The notes: generated from the letters alone by a model not told the origin. Counted from the stretch's first letter, positions 12,481 through 29,140 are shown. The stretch is 64,000 nucleotides of DNA from Bimastos eiseni (GCA_959347315.1 OY365811.1:42660195-42724194), one strand, 5' to 3'. Made by a program: numbers and translations.

Positions 12481-14110
12481 GTTAAAGCATTAATTAAGAA
12501 GCTGGTGCCTTGAGCCTAACCAGCGACCCACTCCTTTCCACTCGATATCCTTATATATCTATCTCCAATCTCCAGTCATTACTTGTCTCAAGTACTCCAA
12601 TTAACGGATCTCTTTCTCAAATTGCAACTTCAATCTGGAACGACTCCCTATAAACATTCCCCACGTTGTCAGTACTTTCACCACTGTCAGCTACATACAT
12701 TGTATGTCGAAACCAGACTCACCTAATTATGTGTGTCTGTCTGACCCAGCTATCTGTACTTTTGACCGCCCTCTACGAAACCTACCGTAACAATTGCCTC
12801 TTGAACTTCTTCTCCCTGGAATAGACGCCTACTCCACAGAGGCAACCGGCTTTTCTCCACTGTACTTCTGAAGGTTCCAGTCTTTGACTTTGTCTTTTTC
12901 CTACTCGCCTGTGTAAGACTCTTTCTGGTTGTGTGTTTGAATGTAAGGCCCATAATAGACCTACGTCTAAATAATCTCTCTCTCTGTCTCTATCTCGCAA
13001 TACAGGAATCTGTTTCCGAACACATATGTCTCTCCACCTCTCATCTAATTCGTTGCTTCTGTCTTCATCTATGTTTCACTATAACCTGCTAATTGCCGCC
13101 TCTGCCTGTTTTAACGCTCCTTTCTTTGTCTATCTATCTACCATGTACTAGTTCATTATGACCCCCTGCCGATCTGAATGATGTGATATGCTACCATCCT
13201 ACAGTATGCTGACGCAAAAACATTCATGGTTTTTGTCTTCATATCTGTTTCGCTATATCCTGTTAATGGTTGCCTCCGCTTGTCTAATTGCATATTTTCA
13301 TTGCTGTCTGCCTAACATTTACTAGCTCCCTGTGACCCACTGGTGATCTGATTGTGATATACTACCGATCTTCTTCTCGAATGCATCCTAAATTAAGCTG
13401 ACGCGAAAAATAATTGTATATCATACATTCGTTATTTCCTGAGTTTCCCAAAATTAAAACTTTATCAGTCTTAATCGCAGGTTTAGCTGAGAGCCTCAAT
13501 GATTGCTTGTCGATCTACAATTTAATATCTCTCTGTGATCAATCCTCTGTTCACCTGAATGTAATATGCACTTGCTACAGTCTAATCAGAAATACATTCT
13601 ACATTAGGCTGAAGTAATTAATAATTCGATGCATACAGTCGTTACTTTCCGGTTTCAAAATCAACTGTCGGCAGCTCTATTCGTCATCTTTGATCACGTC
13701 AAAACATGTCATATCCAGGGGCAACTTTTGCAGTTACGTGTTCTATATAGAGTCGTCTCTTAGCCAATCCCTGCGCAGTTGATCAACGTAGGCCTATCTG
13801 CTGTGAGCTGCTGCTGTTGCTGCTGCTGAGAAAGAGGAAGAGAAGAGGAATCATAAGGTTGGTTATTCTTCTCCACTCGCAATTATCACCACAGTTCAAT
13901 TTGTGGAAACTAAAGATCCAGGTATGAGATAGAAGATAAACGGTTTGCATTTGTGGAGTAGATCAGAATGGGGTTGAAAGAGATTGTCGTCTTAATTGTG
14001 GAATTTAGCTAATTTTCACTGCATTTCTAGTGCACTGTTACGGAATAGCTGTAAGCAGCAATAATATTAGAAAATCATCATTTGATACTGATGTCAAGCT
14101 GCATATTGCA
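12480..14110. repeat. Left block of segmental duplication, copy 2
   Basis: Collinear with 3050-4330 (shared CTTGAG, CTCAAG..ACTCCAA, CATGTCA.ATCCAG, GTGATCAAC or GTTGATCAAC, GCTGCTGCTG, CACCACAGTTCAATTT and TGTTACGGAATA). Its right part is duplicated again at 15180-15620, which suggests a local tandem duplication inside copy 2. No coding frame is conserved. Confidence 0.75.
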
Positions 14111-15179
14111 AATCTCAATAATTATACAATTTCCACAGAGAAAATATTCCAAATATTACACTTCTAGTCACGTAAAGTAATTCATTTTTCAACCTTAATA
14201 TTGCAATTGAAATGTAGATTTATCATTTTAAGGTCGAACTGTGAGTCCGAGGGAATATTGGTTGACATTTCTACTTTGTACTCCTTACGATCTTTTAAAT
14301 AGGCGATAATATGATCACGAAGTTATAAACTGCTATATGGCTTTATTTTCAAAATAGAGTTGGCTTCCTTTTGAAGTTCCCAATCTCTTTTACGTTCATC
14401 TCGTACTTATTGTGATTTGGAGATAGAACTTTTACACCTTTTAGATCAGGACGTTTGAATATCGGGACGATAATCCACCATCTTCAATAGTTGTTCTGCT
14501 TTTTACTTCTTCGTTGCCAACCATCCGCTGATGCACCCTAATAGAAGCATGACAGTCAATCCTTCACATCTCAGCAATCATTATCTGGCTTTCACTCTAT
14601 ACTAAACCTCCGTTCGTTTTCCATAATGACATAAGAAATGATACCACATCCATCCTTGTTCCCATCTTTACCAGATTAATCAACCTCTTCTTATCTAGTG
14701 CAAATTTATCCTCCATATCAAACGCTCTTTAGTTAATCCTCATCTCAGCAAAGCATCACATTATAAAGGAATTGCAAACGAAATCCTCTGCGACTGTGTA
14801 TGTATGTATGTATGCATGCATGTCTGTCTGTCGGTTTGTCTGTTTGTCAATCTACTATATACTATTTTGATACAACCATCTGTTAACCTGCATGTGATAT
14901 TCTGTCATCGGCGCAAAAAGATCCTATATTTGATTCGTGACGTTTTATGTATGTACCACGATGTTGATAGGACAAGTTAGTAATAGCGAGTGACTATGCG
15001 AGCATCCTGGTTTCGCAAGATCTCATTATGACAGCTCTATTGGCATTCCGCGAACAAGTGAGAAAGTGATATAGGCTACAACCAATTGTTCGCAAACAGA
15101 TCCTATATTAGGCTGACACGAGAATCGTGACACATTGGCATATACATCGAATGACGATGCTGGTCATTAAATATTCTTG
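14111..15179. other. Intergenic, no gene seen
   Basis: AT-rich sequence with a short (TATG)n/(TGTC)n run near 14800-14840. Nothing coding is supported on either strand. Confidence 0.5.
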
Positions 15180-15620
15180 GAGTAGTCAGAACATCCAGGG
15201 GCAACTAAAGTTTACATTTGCTTCATAAAAAGTCGTCGCGTAACGAATCCTGGTTATTAAAGTCGACGCGTCCACTTATGAGCTACTGCTGCTGAAGAAG
15301 AAGAAACGGACTCATAAGGCTGATATTCTTCTCTGCTCGCTATTATTGCAACCGTTGAAAATGTGAAAAGCAAATGTTGGGATCTGAGGCAGAAGGTAGA
15401 CCTAAAATGTAGAGGGGTTTCATTTAGAGATAGGCTACGCAGGCCTACATGTATTTAATCTATGGGCTTTCACTGTAGTAGGCTACCATTACGCTTCGGA
15501 ATAACCTTTGACTGCAGTCACAGAAATTTCAATTGATATTGATAATAAAATAAGTCGCATTTTGCAACTCCTATTTGTTTTCAATTTCCACAAGAAACAC
15601 TTCCAAATGTTGCAAGTCTG
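15180..15620. repeat. Second local copy of the left duplication block
   Basis: Matches 3940-4330 and 13690-14110: AGAACATCCAGGGGCAACT, GTCGTCGCGTAACGAATCC, a GCTGCTGAAGAAGAAGAAAC stretch, and a terminal TACGCTTCGGAATAAC. It lies about 300 bp upstream of the FYIG-2 leader exon. Confidence 0.7.
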
Positions 15621-15937
15621 GTGGTTAATAAATTTCTACAACCATGATAAACGTGCGCCTTGAACTGAGACTTTCTTTTTTCAAATCCCTTAGCTATTGA
15701 TATATTCGAAAATAACAGTCAGGCGATCTTGAAATAGAGGATCGTCCGTTTGTCCTTCGGTGTTTGAAATAGCTTCGATCCGGAAAATCTATTCTAGACA
15801 CTAATATCTGGTCTCTGCACTTGAAGTTCCTGAGATACTCTGAGGCTAAAATGTCTACTTTCAGTAGCTATCGAGAGGAGTGAACGTCACGTTTGGCCCT
15901 GAAGGAGATACAGAAGAAGAATCGATTTGGAGTCAAC

Positions 15938-17822
15938 ATGCCGACTTTCTTACTTCTTCTTTTATTGTTATGGTAAACTATTGAGGGTGCTAATTATCAT
16001 AACAAACATCGTCACTTAATTTTAGATCGGTTGATAAACGGGATATCGGAAATGTTTATATTTCCGATAAAAAAACTAATAGAATATTGAATAGTACTTT
16101 ACAGGCTTACGATGTTGTAGAGTTATTCTGAAACCGCAAAGAAATAATATTGAAATTTGACCACGAAGCAAAGTGTCTAAATACGTCTAAACACTTTATC
16201 TCATCTCTTTTTGGGTAGTAAGTTTGACAGACCTCCGCCACCTTAAAAACCACCACAATACCACCACAGCAATCAACAACATCATTGCAAATGCTTCCAC
16301 TATTGTTGCTACTATTATCACTACAATTACTGCTATTATCACTATTTCCACTGCTACTATCACCAGTCCACCACTTTCTCTGCTACTATTTCCACCCATG
16401 CTGCTAAGAAATATTTTATGTTTAATTAAGGAAGGAATGCAACTGTGGCAGGATGAAGTGGCATGTAAAGAACGAAGCTGTACTCTTACTCTATTTATAA
16501 ATTTATAATAATTATATGTCTTCATTCACTCAGGGCATTCAGTCTACCTTTAATAGAACCCGTAACAGTTGAATAATTTCTATGTGAGGCTCGATATCCC
16601 AAAACGGAATTGGCTCATCCAGTCTCCCATAAACATAAACGAACGAATGGTAAATTTATTCAGAATGGAGAATGGACAAGGCGTGAAAGTCTATATAATT
16701 GTGCAAAGTACTTGCGATAGGTATGCCATCCTCACACCTCCGGAAACCAAGATGATCCTTGACAGAGTCCGACACTCGCTGAACATAGCATCTGAGGAAT
16801 TTTGCGGTGTGCGAAAATTCGAATTTGTTTAGAATCATGACGTCATTTTCGAATTCAATCGAATACTGCAGTTCAATTGGTTTTCGAGTCGAATATCGAA
16901 CCTTTGATGGTTGTTTATGCTTTCTCAAGCGGTTCGCACAACAGGGATGCAGGCACTGTAAAAGAGGGCAGAAACAGAACGTCGGCCGAGAGCCGTTCCT
17001 GTCTATGGAATGGTGAGATTTGTGCTAGATTGACCCTAATGTTGAGTCATTGAAAAAGCGCAAGATGCTAAGATAACTCAGTGCTCAAAATCAAGTGTGC
17101 ACCTTCGCTTTTTTCCAAGATCTTTACATGGAGGCAGCACAGCAAGATCTGAACCCACAGTCGTTGCATTATAAATCTAGAGCGCTATCGTACAGATCAT
17201 CGTGAATGTCGCACAATAAATCGACTTTGTGTGTGGGTTAAAACAGAGGAGATGCAGTGAGAGAACTATTTTTTGGTCTGCATTAATCTCGATGGATTAC
17301 GCGCAATTTAGAGGTCTTTAATTTTAATTTTATTGTTACAGTGCTAATAAACCATCGAGCATCACTTTGTCCGACGTGACTTATGACCCTTGGAACCAAA
17401 GACATTTCACGGCGAGGCCGATTATTTACGAGATCAATAGGACTTTAAGTCAAGGTCGGTACTTCTACATTGGAGTTGCTAAACAGTGTGGAAGACAACC
17501 AATACAGGCGCTATGCAGTCGTCAGGGAGATAAACACGCAAATGAAAACAGTCTTGCGTGCGACGACAGAAGCACGCACCATAAGGACATAGAAGCATTT
17601 TATGAGCATGATTTAAAACTCAAGACTGTTTTCTATTCCAATACCTTCAATGACAAGTCTGTAGTTTGCGACATTGAGACGAGTCTAATCGCACAATATT
17701 GCTGGATAAAAGAAGCACCTCATTTCAGAATGGACGAAACACATTGTCTGAATGCACAAGTCGGAAACTCCAACTGTATCCGAACTGATAAAGGAATTGT
17801 ATACTTACGTATATATGAATGA
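15938..17822 (+). CDS. FYIG-2: secreted small GIY-YIG-like protein
   Basis: Two coding exons, 15938-15972 and 17342-17822, joined in phase 2 (donor TTATG|GTAAAC, acceptor TTATTGTTACAG), giving 171 residues. Exon 1 encodes only MPTFLLLLLLL plus part of a Cys codon, a short hydrophobic leader. The upstream codon aligned with the FYIG-1 start is ATA here, so the start has moved inward. The domain exon has FYIG near residues 53-56, LCSRQGDK, HHKDIEAFY, LKLKTVFY, a Glu in IETSLIAQY, CLN and a terminal DKGIVYLRIYE. It is the closest paralogue of FYIG-1 and converges on PGRP-C. Whether so short a leader directs secretion is uncertain. Function is not known; a nuclease-like fold is inferred. Confidence 0.8.
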
Positions 17823-18770
17823 ACTAACCCTGACAACCAATGCGGCAGACGCACTTGTATGATCTGTAAGTGTTGCTAAAACATCGAATAAGACACGATA
17901 CTTAACCGGAATGGAGCCAAACGATACTAACAATGCTGTAATCGATCTACATTTTGTGGAAGAATTCAGACATCGAGTTTGATCAAAACGACATATATAT
18001 ATTAATTCGACAAATTAAATATGCATATATATACATATGCATGTAATTAACTATACTGAATGAAGGGCATGCAGATTCAAAGCTAATCTGCATATATGAC
18101 ATGACTAGCGCTTTAGCTTGAATGAGGCCTATCAGTGTTTGCAGCAGCGTCAGAGAGAGATCAGCGATCGTTAGACTACTCATCCATCTCTCGTGAACGT
18201 CGTGAAGTAGGCCTATTATGACGATAAATGAAAATTTACACTATACTGTTGTTCCAAAGAGAGATCAGTGAGCGATTGCAAACACTGCCGCTGGGTGTTG
18301 CTAGCATTGCATCAGGTTAAATGTAGGAGACGCGTTTCCGATGTCATTTCTAGAACTATTTAGTGATGTGGTGATTCATTTCAGGAATTGTTGTTTGTAG
18401 TGTTAACTGGTATCTGACATTAATTTGAATAATCGCATAATTTTGTTTTACTGGCATTATACTTTATATACAATATGAACATTATTCAAAGAGTAACTTG
18501 TGATTATTACTTGTTGTGCATCATTCCAAAGACATCGAACCGAAAAGATTACTATTTGTCTAATTGTATTTGCCGATTAACAAGAATGTTTTAACCTCGC
18601 GAGTTTGCCTTTCTTTTGATGTAAGCTTAATAAAAGCCATCGTTTGTAACATTCAAACTGGCAGACCCCTTTCTGATTACATGACAACAGTGGGCAAATA
18701 TAATAGTTAAGCTAGATTTGTAAGTTTGAATCGAGAACGATCTCTAATTGAATAGGCCTACAATGGGAGA
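17823..18770. repeat. FYIG-2 3' flank, shared with FYIG-1 3' flank
   Basis: This is the counterpart of 8363-9140. Anchors are the phrase CTGACAACAAATG against CTGACAACCAATGC just after the stop codon and the shared GATTGCAAACACTGCCGCT. No further gene is seen. Confidence 0.65.
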
Positions 18771-19192
18771 GTAAAAGTTTCCAATATTTACGAAATGGGT
18801 TCAAGAATTCAACCAGTCGGATAACTTTCAGGTTTTCAGTCAAAATCAACTATTCATCTGAATTTGGTTCTATCCAAAGTGGTGTTTGAGAGCCTACTAG
18901 CTATGACTGTTGCCCTTTTGAATCACTCTCTCTAGTATCAATAGGCTAATGAATCTGCATCTTTTCAGTGTCGCTATTCCAGATCATTATAATTATCAAA
19001 ACAGAGGCTCTGTTTGAAGTGTATATTTAAATCTATTTTCTAACAATGACTATCATTGCCAGAAACTGAAATTGATCAATTGAGATTGATTATGTTGGAA
19101 TGTTTGATAAACAACAGTAATGTCTCAACTGTTGAACGTCTTCTAATAAAAAACCATTCCACGCGGACTCCGCTAAGCACACATTGCAGATC

Positions 19193-21825
19193 TTAGAGGC
19201 ATCGGCTGGACAGCCACCCGCCATAGCGTGGCCAGGTCTTGATATGGTTGTAGAATGCATTGCCAGGACACGAAATAGGATATCCGTCTCTGTGACCGTG
19301 CAGTGTATAGGACCGTGATATCTTGCCCTGAATTATAAAAAATCAACCAGAAAACACTCAAGTTCACTAATATAGAGAATAAAATGCTGAATATGCTGAG
19401 AATGGCTCACAACAGATAATGACCTAAGGAGACAGTATTTCAAATTGCCTGTCCTTCAAAAGAACCAAAGTGACATTGACCATACATCGGCCTACGACAG
19501 AATTTCGATAGCGCAAATCAATTTTGAGGGACTTATTCAAGGAGTCAGGGTCCCTACACAAGTACACAGTAGTTGCTTTGGGTGAGTTTCGAACCTGTAC
19601 TTCCGCATTGCAAGCCGAATGCTTTAATAAACCGACCACCGTGCCATGCTGAACTGCATTCTAGCGACCATTGTATAAAATAGGAAGATAACAGCGGTGC
19701 GTTAGGAGAGATCTTCACTGAATAAGAAAATAATCTATACAGACTGGACAGATAATTATAGCGCGAAATGAGGATAAGCGCTCACGGTGCAATTGATCAA
19801 CGTAAGATATCTTGAAAGGAACCGCGCAACAATAGATCTGTTGGTGAACTTGGTTCCGCAGATGAATGACGTCACTCGTGGATTCATTTAATAGGTATTA
19901 TACCTAGTAGAGCACTGGGATGAGCACGATGTAATATCGAATGGTAAATATGGATTTGACATTGGTCATTCACGTGTGACAAATATATTTCGATCCTTAG
20001 CCTATATATGCAGGTCTCGGTTAGGAACTTAGTATAGATGAGGGAAAGCCTGCAATGACGATATATTCCTAAATTATCGACATTCTCCGACAAAAACAGC
20101 ATTGTAAGGTTGGCCATGGAATCAAGCCTGTCAGTGTGGTAGAGTTCAGGCTACCATACAAAGGACTATCACTTGGCACCAACTCAAGGATTTCAAGACA
20201 CAGATGAAAATAACAAAAGAAATAAAAAGGAATATCAGGGTAGACATTCTATTGTTCCGAGGCATTGGATACTAATAAATTTAATTAGCATTGGTTTACC
20301 TTATTGATCCCGCAGGCGATTAGTTGCCTCACGTGTTCAAAGCTGCTTCGTTAGGTCGTGAATTCCTGAAGTTCCCAATGACAGCGATGCCGAGTGAGAC
20401 CCCGTTCCACTTGCCAGCATGAGCTCCTTTCACATCCCACCCTCGTCCTTCGTAAGCATATTCATCATCACCGACGATGAAGTTGTATCCAATGTCTGCC
20501 CAACCTGACGCAGCAAATAAATTGAATAGTATAGGTTATTTTATGCTTATGTAGAATTCCATAGCCAGTGATAGTGTTCTCAAAGCCTTGATTTAGTGTA
20601 ATAAGTACTGATTCCTTGATTCTATATAATCGATGTTAGAATTACTAATTATAATTGTATGCTTTTAGGCACGATCTTAGTCTGTGGTTATAGCGGATGC
20701 ACTTTAGCACTATATAGGATAACATACACATAGTATGTACTGTGATAAAGAGTTGAGGTGATGGAGTTAAAATCGCAGTTATTGCTTAGAACAATTGAGT
20801 CTTTTCAGTTCAGTTAAATATATTAACTAATTCTGTCTACTTTTGCATTCATTCTGGCATTCATAAAGTGTTAGTGATTGCAATTCATTGCTTACGTTCT
20901 GTCATAGAACGCGGCGGTGATGCATTGATTGCCTGTGATAATAACCATTAGACTACTGAGCTGTAACTCGATCCTTGTAGTTCTCCTCAAGTAGAGTGCA
21001 TTTCACCTTCAGTCAGCCCTAAACGTTGCTGCCAGCTCAACAAATCCTTTCCTATTTTTAGGTATCCAATAAAAATTGTAAGATCTTAGTCCTGGATCAT
21101 GGCTTATTCATTTTCCTTTTTATGATATTAAATAATACTTCTAGCACAGCCCTTAACAGTTCAACAGTTAGTTAGTAGTCGAACTCACCATTGGAATTTT
21201 GGTGTTGGGTCTGGAATTGTTTCACTAAACGTGAACAGTCCGCCTGTGTTGTACACGACCTCGAAGCGGTATGGTGTATGAAGACCTTTGGGATTGGACG
21301 CTTAATTCGATCAATTGGTTTCGGGGGCTTGGCTCCCCATTCCGCACGGCTTACGATGCTTGGACAGCCTAAAATACATTCCCTTAGATCTTACCTTTTT
21401 CGCAGTCAGAACTGCTTCAGAAGAAGAAATGAAAGACATAGAAGCACGACACCGCGGGACGAGCAGAAACAAGAAGAAAAGTGGAAGAGTAAGCGGAAGA
21501 CGAAGAAAAAGAAGAAGAAAATGACGAAGAAGGAAGAAGAACAAAAGGAAGAATATGGAAGAAGAAAAGGAGGAAGAAGAGGACGAGAAAGAAGAAAAAA
21601 TGAAAATAGAGAAGAAGAACAACAACAAAATGAAGAACAACAATTTATGAGGAATAAGAAGAAGAAATATAAAATGCAGAAGAAGGGCACGAACAGCAAG
21701 AAAAGAAAGAGAAGAAGGTGTTGATGATGATACGATTCTGTTGAAGGATTATATTATGTAGTGATACCAGATTGTCCTGTGACTGAATGGGCGACCAAGA
21801 AGACCAACACCAACGACCGCAACAT
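19193..21825 (-). pseudogene. PGRP: PGRP-C: short secreted PGRP with one frameshift
   Basis: Four minus-strand exons match PGRP-B exactly in number and phase: 21825-21768 (signal peptide MLRSLVLVFLVAHSVTGQS), 21368-21189, 20504-20300 and 19327-19193. The frame reads GCPSIVSRAEWG, VFIHHT, SCTTQADC, then GWADIGYNF, YEGRGW, GVSLGIAVIGNF, and finally SYTLHGHRDG and SCPGN ending RCL. Candidate zinc ligands (His in HHT, His in GHRDG, Cys in CPG) are all present. Exon 3 is 1 nt shorter than in PGRP-B (205 against 206 nt). The deletion falls where PGRP-B reads AACACCGTGAGG and this copy reads AACACGTGAGG, creating an in-frame TGA. Either the gene died recently or the base is a sequence error; otherwise it would be a secreted amidase of about 190 residues. 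Confidence 0.85.
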
Positions 21826-22544
21826 TTTCTCCTTTTCAACGCTGTATGCGATATAGATTAACTTCTGTTGGCTCTCGTCTTTCATAGACAAATTGTCGAA
21901 TGCATTGCATTCACATGAAAGCAGGTTGTTCTCTTGCAAGATTATTTATGTAGGGTATTGCGCACTGTGAGTCCGATTCCCAGTCTAATCTGCTGTTGTC
22001 TAGGAAGTCAGATTGTAAGTCATCTCGGGCAACTCGAGTCTTCGACATAATTTAAGACACAATTGAAATATTTAGGACCCTAGACGACGCGTTTAGACCT
22101 ACCGAGTCATGGACTAACTCTGAATTGCGTCCGAATTGCACAATATTGCTATGCGCGATGGGGACTAAGCGTGTAGTGCACGGACTAACAGTCTAGTTGA
22201 CCTAATCTTTGCCTAGTAAGAGCAAATAAAATACGAGTACTTTCAGACCGTTGTAATCAACTCAACTCTTAACACATGTAGGTCGTTCCACTCTCGATGT
22301 CTTCGTACTAAGGCAATAAATAAGCACCAAATTAAAATGAGACTATAAATTGATTAAATATGGCATTAATTGATGTATCAAAACGATACTCGACGTCGCG
22401 TCTCCCAGCCATCTCAGCCGTGGAGTTTTTTGTCAATTGCTTCAATATATTCGATGTCAGAATAACTGATTATATATCTGTGAAGACGCGATCTTAATCT
22501 CATACGATCTCTTCTACAGAGCCCACTTCATTTCTTTGTTTAAC

Positions 22545-22605
22545 CGAAATCCTGTATAAATTGAGAACTCTTGGACGGGCTGGACGGATATGAGCCAATA
22601 TTTCA
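22545..22605. repeat. Conserved block upstream of PGRP-C
   Basis: CCTGTATAAATTGAGAACT and GACGGGCTGGACGGATATGAGCC match blocks at 11305-11350 and 29085-29140. The block sits about 0.7 kb upstream of the PGRP-C start codon. Retention in all three copies of the array could reflect a regulatory role or just shared ancestry. Confidence 0.6.
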
Positions 22606-22892
22606 GTTGAATAACCACGCGTTTACGTGAATGATGCAGGAGTCCACGCAGATGAAAAACAACATCATAGAAGAAGTATCCAATATTTTCCGAAATGATC
22701 TGAGGTTTTCACTTAGTCTGAAAGCTCTCATGTTTCCCGTTAAAACCAAATATTTAAGCTTATTTGAATTTCTCTCCATTTTGAGGTGTCATGTAATGAC
22801 CTGCTCGCTATAACTGCTGGTAGCAAAGTTTAGTGATTTTTCTGCATTAGGAACACTCCTGCTTATGTAGGCCTACGCCCCACAGTAAATTT

Positions 22893-23042
22893 TCAGTCTG
22901 TCTGTCTGTCTGTCTCTGTCTGTCTCTGTCTGTCTCTGTCTGTCTCTGTCTGTCTCTGTCTGTCTCTGTCTGTCTGTCTCTCTTTATCTCTCTCTCTGTC
23001 TGTCTGTCTCTCTTTTTCTCTCTCTGTCTCTCTGTCTCTGTC

Positions 23043-23083
<41 letters not shown>
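22893..23083. repeat. (CTGT)n/(CT)n microsatellite
   Basis: Long run of CTGTCT and CT units. It produces artificial Arg/Glu/Asp-rich frames on the minus strand that are not genes. Confidence 0.97.
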
Positions 23084-23411
23084 TCAGTAACAAGTTGGTC
23101 TGGGTCTGACCAGTCCTGACTAGGTGGACAGCGTTTAAATCGCGGTTTACTCTGGGAAATCAGTAATTTCTAGAGTCTTGTCATTATTACAGCCAACTAC
23201 AATTATAATTATCAAGACAGAGGCTTTGTTTGAAGTGCATATTTGAATCAATTCTCCAAAATTGATAGTAAATATTGCAAGGAACAATGAATGATTCCTG
23301 AAGAATGTTTGTTAAGTGCAATTAATATCTCCACCTCTGAACGTATTCTGATAAAACAATTACAAATGTATCTCCTTTAAGATCTGTTCACATTGCAGAT
23401 CTCTACAGATC

Positions 23412-26623
<3,212 letters not shown>

Positions 26624-27139
26624 CGTCTTCGTTCAACGTTGTGCTAGATTAACTGTACAAATGTCTCTCGCCGCTCAAAGCCAAAATGTCGAAAGTACTG
26701 TATTCAAAATAAAGCAGGTTGATCCAATTGCTTTACAATTTCTGTTGCTGTCAAGGAAGCCAAACTATTAAATAGCACTCTGGTAATCTTCATGCAAGTA
26801 AACGAGGATGCAATTGAAACGTACTTAGGACTCTTGATGACTAGTTTACACCTACCGCGTTGTACATAGTCTATAATAGTTGCGGGTCATGGGCGAGTCA
26901 GAGACTAGCTCTGAATTGTGTCCGAATAAAAAGCTATTGTTATTTAGGATGAGGACTTTGCGCATGATTCCCGAACCAACACTGGTCCACGTAGGTGAAC
27001 AAAGTCTAAGCCTAGTGAGAGCAAATAAAAAACGAGTGCTTTCAGGGGTCGTCGTACTCCACTAAACCAGTTCATAGTCCTTTTGACACACGGAGGTCGT
27101 TCAACTCTTCGTATCGAGAAGACGGTAATTAAGATGTGA

Positions 27140-28440
27140 AGGGCTGACCCCGTCAAGAGCGCAAAAAAATCGTTTTTCCGAAAGCCCCTTCCCTGTTGCA
27201 CCGCGTGCATTTTGTGGACCATCCCCACGCGTATGTACATCTGAGCTATATACCATCCCACCCCATTGCAAAGGTTAAATGGTATAAGACATATAATGTA
27301 ATGTAATGTAAATACAACAATTTTTAGAGCACTGTCAGTTTTGATTTCCTGAATGGATGCAAGGAGACTGTTCCACGCACGTGGGCCAGCGACCCGAAAA
27401 GCCCGACATCTAGGCTTTTTACCGTATGCTATTTATTTTTGTTAGGCAAAAGTTATCTGTTTTGAAGAAATAAAATACTAACAACACTTACACTTTGAAC
27501 AGTTTCAGTGCCAACAAAGTTAATTGAGCAGGAGTTCTTGATTGGATATACAGTTCTGATTTTAATAATCCGTAATGTGGACGTGATCATTAGACAATTA
27601 TATTTGCGTACGACTCAGTACATACCTTACAATACAATACAACTAAGCATTTATAGTGCGCTTTAACAAACAAATGTAGCCCGAAAACGCGTTGAGCTGC
27701 ACTCCTAGTCATAGCTTCGGGAGAATAGATAAGTCTTTCATTATGATTTAAATTGCACAACAGATGTGACCTGTCGGACTGTGGTTGGAAAGCCATTCCA
27801 ATCCATGGGTAGGCCTAATACAACTGAAAAGGCACGATTTCCAAACTTCTTCTTGGTACGGCGTGTGATGAAATCCCCCGAGTAGCCGAGTGGAGTCCTC
27901 TTGGTCAGTGGCAGAACATGGGGCGACCATGGCTGTCATGTACGAGGTGGAGGTTCCAGTGTAGATGTGGTACTTGAGGAGGTGAAACTTTGAACGCAAT
28001 TCGGGCATGGATGGGAAGCCAGTGTAATTGTTGAAGAGAAGATGTGATGCGATCTCTGGGACCAAGGCCTGTTATTAGGCGAGCAGCCGAGTGGAGGACA
28101 GATGATAGCGGTTGTAGTGTCGATGTGGGCAGCCCAGATAGGATGAAATTGCAATAACCCAGGCGAGAAATGACGACTTCCTGGACGAGGATACGGAGGC
28201 AGATTTCGTTCACGCAGCTTTTTCATCTGTCGAATCCGGCGGAGGTGAAAGAAACGTGCTTTGAAGGTGGCGGTGAGGTCGCGGACTATGTCGGAGGGTG
28301 TGATGGTACAGTTTGAGTCAGTATGGGTGATTTTTTGGACCTCTTCCCAGCCACACGCATCGGTACGCAAAATCGGAGAAATTCGAAAGCCCTTCCATCG
28401 CTGCGTACAAAATATGTGGATGGCCCCTAAATGCAGATGA
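27140..28440 (-). mobile_element. LINE fragments inserted in PGRP-B upstream region
   Basis: Minus-strand frames encode VISRLGYCNFILSGLP, LQPLSSVLHSAARLITGLGP and LQQLHWLPI, hallmarks of the C-terminal part of CR1/L2/RTE-type reverse transcriptase, followed by degenerate sequence. A separate tail at 27290-27430 reads CRAFRVAGPRAWNSL, the terminal LINE signature, and may be a different copy. Compared with copy 2 of the array, sequence is continuous from about 27130 to about 28440 only if this 1.3-kb block is removed, so it inserted after the segmental duplication. Several frameshifts show it is inactive. Confidence 0.8.
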
Positions 28441-28810
28441 GGCAATAAATTGATTAAATAGTGCATTAATTGGTGTATCAAACGTACCCTATCTCGGCCG
28501 AGGAGAGGGTCAGAGCGGCCAGCGAGACGTTTAGCCCACTGCCTCCAAGATTCAATATATTCACTGTTAGCATAACTGACTCTACTTAAGCAGTAGGTCT
28601 ATTCTATTGAAACGTGGTCATGGTATCAGAGCTGAAAATCAAAACGGCCAGTTAAATACTTATCTCGATTTTGTCTTCTTTTGTCCGGCTTTCATTCACT
28701 GTTTCTGATTACTCTTTCTGGAATTCCGTATACCTCCTCGCGATCTCCCATCTCTCTTACTGAGAGCGCTTCTGAATAGCTAGTACTATAAGAAGCGTTA
28801 TATAAATAAT

Positions 28811-28833
28811 CAGATACGATACGATACGATACC
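28811..28833. repeat. Short (GATAC)n repeat
   Basis: About four tandem GATAC units. Confidence 0.9.
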
Positions 28834-29084
28834 AAGATCGTCTTTTGCTCTAAACTTAACCCAACCTTTCCAGTCTACCAGATGATCCTTAACGTCAGCC
28901 CGATTTCCACGAGCTCTTCGTAAGAAGGGCATTAGTAAACTGCAGCTGCAGTGTGTTTATCAGTTTCTGGATGGAAATCATTGGCCTCATTTCCGTCTCA
29001 TCATTCTTCTCGATCTAAGGTTGGACATAACGAATCTTGCGACCTCCTATACAGATAATAGTTTATTTCTTTGTATGCCCAAAC

Positions 29085-29140
29085 TCCTGTATAAATCGAG
29101 CACTTTGGGATGGGCTAGACGGGTATGGGCTAATATTTCA
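29085..29140. repeat. Conserved block upstream of PGRP-B
   Basis: CTCCTGTATAAATCGAGCACT and GATGGGCTAGACGGGTATGGGC match the blocks near 11305 and 22550. Sequence at 29270-29310 (TTAAGCTTAAGAGCAATAAT) also matches 11466-11510, extending copy 3 of the segmental duplication to about 29.3 kb. Confidence 0.6.

Noticed and set aside
21191..21724. 177-codon plus-strand frame ending in a Lys/Glu-rich region
   Set aside because: Antisense shadow of PGRP-C exon 2 running into a purine-rich intron.
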